A stretch of DNA of 5,330 bases, from assembly GCA_012841845.1 (NCBI GenBank), contig DUTZ01000419.1, forward strand, positions 1 through 5,330. The letters run 5' to 3'. Of this stretch, positions 1 to 5,330 are shown one piece after another (the stretch's first letter is position 1; the number at the start of each line of letters is the position of its first letter). The position numbers and the translations under genes were made by a program. The notes beneath the pieces were generated by a model. That model saw only the letters and a list, made by a program, of their open reading frames with translations. It was not told where the DNA came from and searched no databases. This stretch comes from Actinomycetales bacterium (GTDB lineage Bacteria; Actinomycetota; Actinomycetes; Mycobacteriales; Mycobacteriaceae).

Positions 1-883
1 CGTCACCCTCGAACCCTGCGCCCACACCGGCCGCACCGGCCCCTGCACGCAGCGGATCCTCGACGCCGGGGTGGCCCGGGTGGTCTACGGCGTCACCGAC
101 CCCAACCCGGTCGCGGCCGGGGGAGCGGAGGTGCTCCGTGATCGGGGGGTCGACGTGCGGCAGGACGAGGTCACCCTCGGAGTCCTGGCGAGCAACGAGG
201 CACTGCGCGCATGGATGCACCGGCAGGAGAGCGGTCGCCCCCTCGTCACGTGGAAGTACGCGGCGAGCCTCGACGGGTTCGTCGCGGCCTCCGACGGGAC
301 CTCGCAGTGGATCACCGGCGAGGCAGCGCGCGAGCACGCCCACGAACAGCGGGAGCTCGCGGACGCGATCATCGTGGGCACCGGAACCCTGGCCGCCGAC
401 GACCCGACGCTCTCCGCCCGATACGCGGACGGGTCGCCGCGCCCCCGGAGCCCGCTCGCCTGCGTGATGGGGCTGCGCGAGGTGCCGCCGGATGCCGCGA
501 TCCGCACCTCGCCCGGCGGATTCCGCCACCTGCCCACGCGCGACCCGCGCGAGTCGCTCGCGATGCTGCCGGACGCCCTGCACGTGATCGTGGAGGGCGG
601 GCCCACGGTGGCGGGAGCGTTCCTCGCGGCCGGGCTCATCGACCGGATCGACGCGTACATCGCCCCGATCGTGCTCGGCGGAGGCCGGTCGGTCGTCGAG
701 GGCGCCGACGTGGGGACACTCGCCGCCGCCCACCGGTACGAGGTCGAGTACAACGAGTACCTCGGGCAGGACATCTGGATCCGTCTCGTCCCGCCCCGCG
801 AGGGCGAGCCGGAGTACGCCTGGAGCATGTACCCGCGGGGGCAGGACCAGTCGGACGACACGGTCCCACCGCACGAGAACTAA
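1..883 (+). CDS. ribD: RibD, bifunctional pyrimidine deaminase/reductase, 3' part (5' end cut)
   Basis: Partial gene; the first complete codon is at base 2 and the frame runs 293 codons to TAA at 881-883. RibD deaminates the pyrimidine product of GTP cyclohydrolase II and then reduces its ribosyl side chain with NADPH, in the cytosol. Seen: the deaminase zinc motif LEPCAHTGRTGPC at visible residues 3-15 (ligands C6 and C15), with Gly where many RibD have the first Pro of PPC. The reductase domain starts near residue 80, with KYAASLDG (85-92), a SQWITG segment (101-106), GTGTLAADDPT (126-136), VEGGPT (197-202) and APIVLGGG (221-228). The HAE zinc/catalytic motif lies before the window. A GTG at 71 is internal, because the zinc motif is upstream in the same frame. 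The tail from about residue 264 is polar and acidic and not part of the core fold. ribE follows after 11 bases. Family assignment is firm. Confidence 0.95.
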   Translation, partial: VTLEPCAHTGRTGPCTQRILDAGVARVVYGVTDPNPVAAGGAEVLRDRGVDVRQDEVTLGVLASNEALRAWMHRQESGRPLVTWKYAASLDGFVAASDGTSQWITGEAAREHAHEQRELADAIIVGTGTLAADDPTLSARYADGSPRPRSPLACVMGLREVPPDAAIRTSPGGFRHLPTRDPRESLAMLPDALHVIVEGGPTVAGAFLAAGLIDRIDAYIAPIVLGGGRSVVEGADVGTLAAAHRYEVEYNEYLGQDIWIRLVPPREGEPEYAWSMYPRGQDQSDDTVPPHEN

Positions 884-889
884 AAGGAG
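884..889 (+). promoter_or_regulatory. Ribosome binding site of ribE
   Basis: AAGGAG lies five bases before the ATG at 895 and directly after the ribD stop. It fixes the ribE start, although the same frame is open far upstream, back to an ATG at 211 inside ribD. Confidence 0.8.
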
Positions 890-894
890 TACCC

Positions 895-1518
895 ATGTTC
901 ACCGGAATCGTCGAGGAGCTCGGCACCCTGGAGGCCGTGGAGACGCTCGGGGACTCCGCGCGGCTGCGGATACGCGGGCCCCTGGTCACCTCGGACGCCG
1001 GCCACGGCGACTCGATCGCCGTCAACGGCGTGTGCCTCACGGTCACGGAGTTCACGCCTGGGGAGACCTTCGCCGCGGACGTCATGGCCGAGACCCTGGA
1101 CCGCACCGCGCTCGGGGACCTGGAGTCCGGCGACCCGGTCAACCTCGAGCGGGCGATGCGGGCCGACGCGCGGTTCGGCGGGCACATCGTCCAGGGCCAC
1201 GTCGACGGCACCGCCGCGCTGATCAGCCGCACCGAGCACGAGCACTGGCACGTCGTCCGCTTCTCGCTGCCGGCCGACCTGGCGCGGTACGTCGTGGAGA
1301 AGGGCTCGATCACCGTCTCCGGCACCTCGCTCACGGTCTCCGCGGTGAGCGGACCGGGCGAGGCGGAGCCGTGGTTCGAGGTCTCGCTCATCCCCACGAC
1401 CCTCGAGGCCACCGTGCTCGGGGCCCTGGGCCCCGGGGATCGGGTGAACCTTGAGGTGGATGTGCTGGCCAAGTACGTCGAGCGGCTGCTCGCCGCCGGC
1501 GGGGGTGCGACCGACTGA
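895..1518 (+). CDS. ribE: Riboflavin synthase, alpha chain (two lumazine-binding barrels)
   Basis: A 207-residue protein of normal family length. It catalyses dismutation of two 6,7-dimethyl-8-ribityllumazine molecules into riboflavin plus the pyrimidine that RibH reuses; the active enzyme is a cytosolic trimer. Seen: the N-terminal signature MFTGIVEELG, first barrel about 1-95 with VNGVCLTV (43-50, Cys47 matching E. coli Cys48), GGHIVQGHVDG (95-105, with His97 and His102), and second barrel about 96-195 with KGSITVSGTSLTV (136-148), SLIPTTLE (164-171) and NLEVD (185-189). Odd point: residue 142 is Ser where E. coli has Asp143 and M. tuberculosis, as I recall, also has Asp. The ATG at 895 was chosen for its AAGGAG and because the protein then starts at the family signature. 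In actinobacteria the gene is also called ribC. It sits 11 bases after ribD, so probably in the same transcript. Identity is very secure. Confidence 0.97.
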   Translation: MFTGIVEELGTLEAVETLGDSARLRIRGPLVTSDAGHGDSIAVNGVCLTVTEFTPGETFAADVMAETLDRTALGDLESGDPVNLERAMRADARFGGHIVQGHVDGTAALISRTEHEHWHVVRFSLPADLARYVVEKGSITVSGTSLTVSAVSGPGEAEPWFEVSLIPTTLEATVLGALGPGDRVNLEVDVLAKYVERLLAAGGGATD

Positions 1519-1540
1519 CGGGTCGCCGGGACGGATGCGC

Positions 1541-1546
1541 CATACT
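1541..1546 (+). promoter_or_regulatory. Weak candidate -10 element in the ribE-ribBA gap
   Basis: CATACT is the only AT-leaning hexamer in the 85-base gap 1519-1603 and matches TATAAT at four of six positions. The best upstream partner, CTGACG at 1515-1520, leaves a 20-base spacer, which is too long for a good sigma-70-type promoter. If used, it would give ribBA and the genes after it a second, internal start of transcription. The rest of the gap holds short GC-only inverted repeats (CGGCC at 1561-1565 with GGCCG at 1574-1578) that have no U tract and do not look like a terminator. No FMN riboswitch is visible. Confidence 0.15.
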
Positions 1547-1587
1547 TGAGGTCGTGCCCGCGGCCGGAGCCCGGGCCGACCAGACCT

Positions 1588-1593
1588 AGGAGA
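1588..1593 (+). promoter_or_regulatory. Ribosome binding site of ribBA
   Basis: AGGAGA ends ten bases before the GTG at 1604. It supports this GTG as the start, in agreement with alignment of the protein start ([17 protein letters not shown]) to the M. tuberculosis RibA2 start from memory. Confidence 0.7.
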
Positions 1594-1603
1594 ACCCGTA
1601 CCA

Positions 1604-3791
<2,188 letters not shown>

Positions 3792-3797
3792 TCCGCC

Positions 3798-5330
3798 GTG
3801 GCCGATCCGCGCACGTACCGGCCGGCCCCGGGCTCGATCCCCACCGAGCCCGGCGTCTACCGCTTCCGTGACGAGCACGGGCGCGTCATCTACGTGGGCA
3901 AGGCCAAGAACCTCCGCAGCCGCCTCGGCTCCTACTTCGCCGACCTCACCCTCCTGCACCCCCGCACCAGGCAGATGGTCACCGCCGCGGCCGGCGTGCA
4001 GTGGACCGTCGTGTCCACGGAGGTCGAGGCCCTCCAGCTCGAGTACACGTGGATCAAGAAGTACGACCCGCGGTTCAACGTCCGGTACCGCGACGACAAG
4101 ACCTACCCGCTGCTCGCGGTGACCGTGGGCGAGGAGATCCCCCGCGCCTTCGTCTACCGGGGCCCCCGCCGACCCGGGACCCGCTACTTCGGCCCGTACT
4201 CCCACGCGTGGGCGATCCGCGACACGCTCGACACCCTGCAGCGGGTGTTCCCCGTCCGGTCGTGCTCGGCGGGCGTGTACAAACGCCAGGCCCAGCTCGG
4301 TCGCCCCTGCCTGCTCGGCTACATCGACAAGTGCGCGGCCCCGTGCATCGGTCGGGTCACCCCCGCAGAGCACCGGGTGATCGTGGACGAGCTGTGCGAC
4401 TTCCTCGCCGGCCGCACGGACGCGATCATGCGGCGCATCGAGAAGCGGATGCTCGAGGCGTCGGAGGAGCTGGACTTCGAGCGCGCCGCGCGGCTGCGCG
4501 ACGACCTCGGGGCGATGCGCCGGGCCATGGAGAAGCAGGCGGTGGTGCTGGGCGACGGCACCGACGCCGACGTGGTGGGCGTCGAGGCCGACGAGCTCGA
4601 GGTGTCCGTCCAGGTGTTCCACGTGCGCGGCGGCCGCATCCGCGGCCAACGCGGCTGGGTGGTGGAGCACGACCACGGCGTGGGCCCCGACGGGCGGTTC
4701 GACGCGACGCTCGCGGTGCCCGGGGTGGTCTCGGACTACCTGGCCCAGTTCTACGGCGGCGAGGCCGAGCTCGCCGAGGCCGGGGGCGAGGGCGCCGGAG
4801 GACTGGCCGCCGCCGTCCCGCGCGAGGTGCTCGTGCCCGCGCTGCCGGAGGACTCCGACGAGCTCGCCGACTGGCTCTCCGGCCTGCGCGGCTCCCGCGT
4901 CTCGCTGCGGGTGCCGCGGCGCGGCGACAAGCGCTCGCTCGCCGAGACCGTGCACCGCAACGCCGTGGAGGCGCTCACCCAGCACAAACTGCGGCGCAGC
5001 GGGGACCTCACCGCGCGCTCGGCGGCGCTGCAGGAGATCCAGGAGACGCTCGAGTTGGAGACCGCGCCCCTGCGCATCGAGTGCGTGGACATCTCGCACA
5101 TCCAGGGCACGGACGTCATGGCCTCGCTCGTGGTGTTCGAGGACGGCATCCCCCGCAAGAGCGACTACCGCCTCTACCGGATCCGCGAGGCCGCCGGCGA
5201 CGGACACTCCGACGACGTGGCGAGCATCGCCGAGGTCACCCGCCGGCGCTTCCGGCGGCACCACGAGGACCCCGCCCTGACGCCGGACGACGCGGACGGC
5301 CCGGTCGACGACGAGGCGGGCGCCGGCGAC
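3798..5330 (+). CDS. uvrC: UvrC, excinuclease ABC subunit C, 5' part (3' end cut)
   Basis: The first 511 codons, open to the right edge. UvrC is recruited by UvrB to damaged DNA and cuts the strand on both sides of the lesion. Seen: the GIY-YIG nuclease (about 12-100) for the 3' cut, with PGVY (Tyr21), IYVGKAKNL (Tyr32), Arg42 and metal-ligand Glu82. A Cys cluster follows (156, 171, 179, 183), then the UVR UvrB-binding helix pair (about 215-250, [13 protein letters not shown] at 225-237). The RNase H-like nuclease for the 5' cut begins near 340, with [14 protein letters not shown] (365-378), [10 protein letters not shown] (430-439, catalytic Asp431) and [15 protein letters not shown] (471-485). 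The helix-hairpin-helix tail is beyond the window. GTG at 3798 is chosen because [15 protein letters not shown] lines up with the M. tuberculosis start. It has no clear Shine-Dalgarno and begins six bases after the preceding stop, so coupled translation is likely. Two spots look expanded: a Gly/Ala/acidic linker about 291-340 and an acidic stretch from 490. Confidence 0.96.
   Translation, partial: MADPRTYRPAPGSIPTEPGVYRFRDEHGRVIYVGKAKNLRSRLGSYFADLTLLHPRTRQMVTAAAGVQWTVVSTEVEALQLEYTWIKKYDPRFNVRYRDDKTYPLLAVTVGEEIPRAFVYRGPRRPGTRYFGPYSHAWAIRDTLDTLQRVFPVRSCSAGVYKRQAQLGRPCLLGYIDKCAAPCIGRVTPAEHRVIVDELCDFLAGRTDAIMRRIEKRMLEASEELDFERAARLRDDLGAMRRAMEKQAVVLGDGTDADVVGVEADELEVSVQVFHVRGGRIRGQRGWVVEHDHGVGPDGRFDATLAVPGVVSDYLAQFYGGEAELAEAGGEGAGGLAAAVPREVLVPALPEDSDELADWLSGLRGSRVSLRVPRRGDKRSLAETVHRNAVEALTQHKLRRSGDLTARSAALQEIQETLELETAPLRIECVDISHIQGTDVMASLVVFEDGIPRKSDYRLYRIREAAGDGHSDDVASIAEVTRRRFRRHHEDPALTPDDADGPVDDEAGAGD

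Noticed and set aside
71..73. GTG at 71 as the ribD start
   Set aside because: The same frame is open to the left edge and contains the LEPC...PC zinc motif, so 71 is internal.
211..894. Upstream in-frame extension of ribE from ATG 211
   Set aside because: The extension is Arg/Pro-rich shadow text of ribD. The true start at 895 has a strong AAGGAG and gives the family N-terminal signature.
1535..1549. Tiny open frame Met-Arg-His-Thr in the ribE-ribBA gap as a leader peptide
   Set aside because: Four codons with no convincing ribosome binding site and no stem-loop partner; most likely chance.
1556..1578. GC-rich inverted repeats as a terminator after ribE
   Set aside because: Stems are only about five base pairs, alternative pairings compete, and no T tract follows. 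Such short GC repeats are common at this base composition.

Overview
This window is a gene-dense, very GC-rich stretch with every gene on the plus strand. It comes from a high-GC actinobacterium, most likely of the Mycobacteriales (Dietzia, Gordonia, Rhodococcus, Corynebacterium and Mycobacterium group). The basis is base composition judged by eye, GTG starts, and close residue-level resemblance of RibBA, RibE, RibH and UvrC to the Mycobacterium tuberculosis proteins as I remember them. Genus is not determined; Dietzia is only a guess.

Layout: (1) 1-883, 3' part of ribD (deaminase/reductase), cut by the left edge. (2) 895-1518, ribE, riboflavin synthase alpha chain. (3) 1519-1603, an 85-base gap, the only sizeable one, holding a good ribosome binding site and at most a weak promoter. 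(4) 1604-2848, ribBA, fused DHBP synthase and GTP cyclohydrolase II. (5) 2845-3321, ribH, lumazine synthase, overlapping ribBA by ATGA. (6) 3318-3791, a small two-helix membrane protein with a PH-like domain (Rv1417-like), overlapping ribH by ATGA. (7) 3798 to the right edge, uvrC, cut at 511 codons. No RNA gene, mobile element, CRISPR array, repeat array or clear terminator was seen, and no stretch over 300 bases lacks a gene.

The four rib genes cover the bacterial riboflavin route except the pyrimidine phosphatase. RibBA supplies both branch precursors (ribulose 5-phosphate to the 4-carbon unit, and GTP to the pyrimidine), RibD deaminates and reduces the pyrimidine, RibH condenses the two into lumazine, and RibE dismutates lumazine to riboflavin. 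The PH-domain protein and UvrC (nucleotide excision repair) sit downstream with almost no spacing, so they are probably co-transcribed. The same neighbourhood exists in M. tuberculosis with extra genes between; here it is compacted.

I did not find an undescribed system. The points most worth a second look are a Ser in place of a normally conserved Asp in the second barrel of riboflavin synthase, the uncharacterised PH-domain membrane protein coupled to ribH, and a four-cysteine iron-sulphur-type motif in UvrC with non-E. coli spacing.
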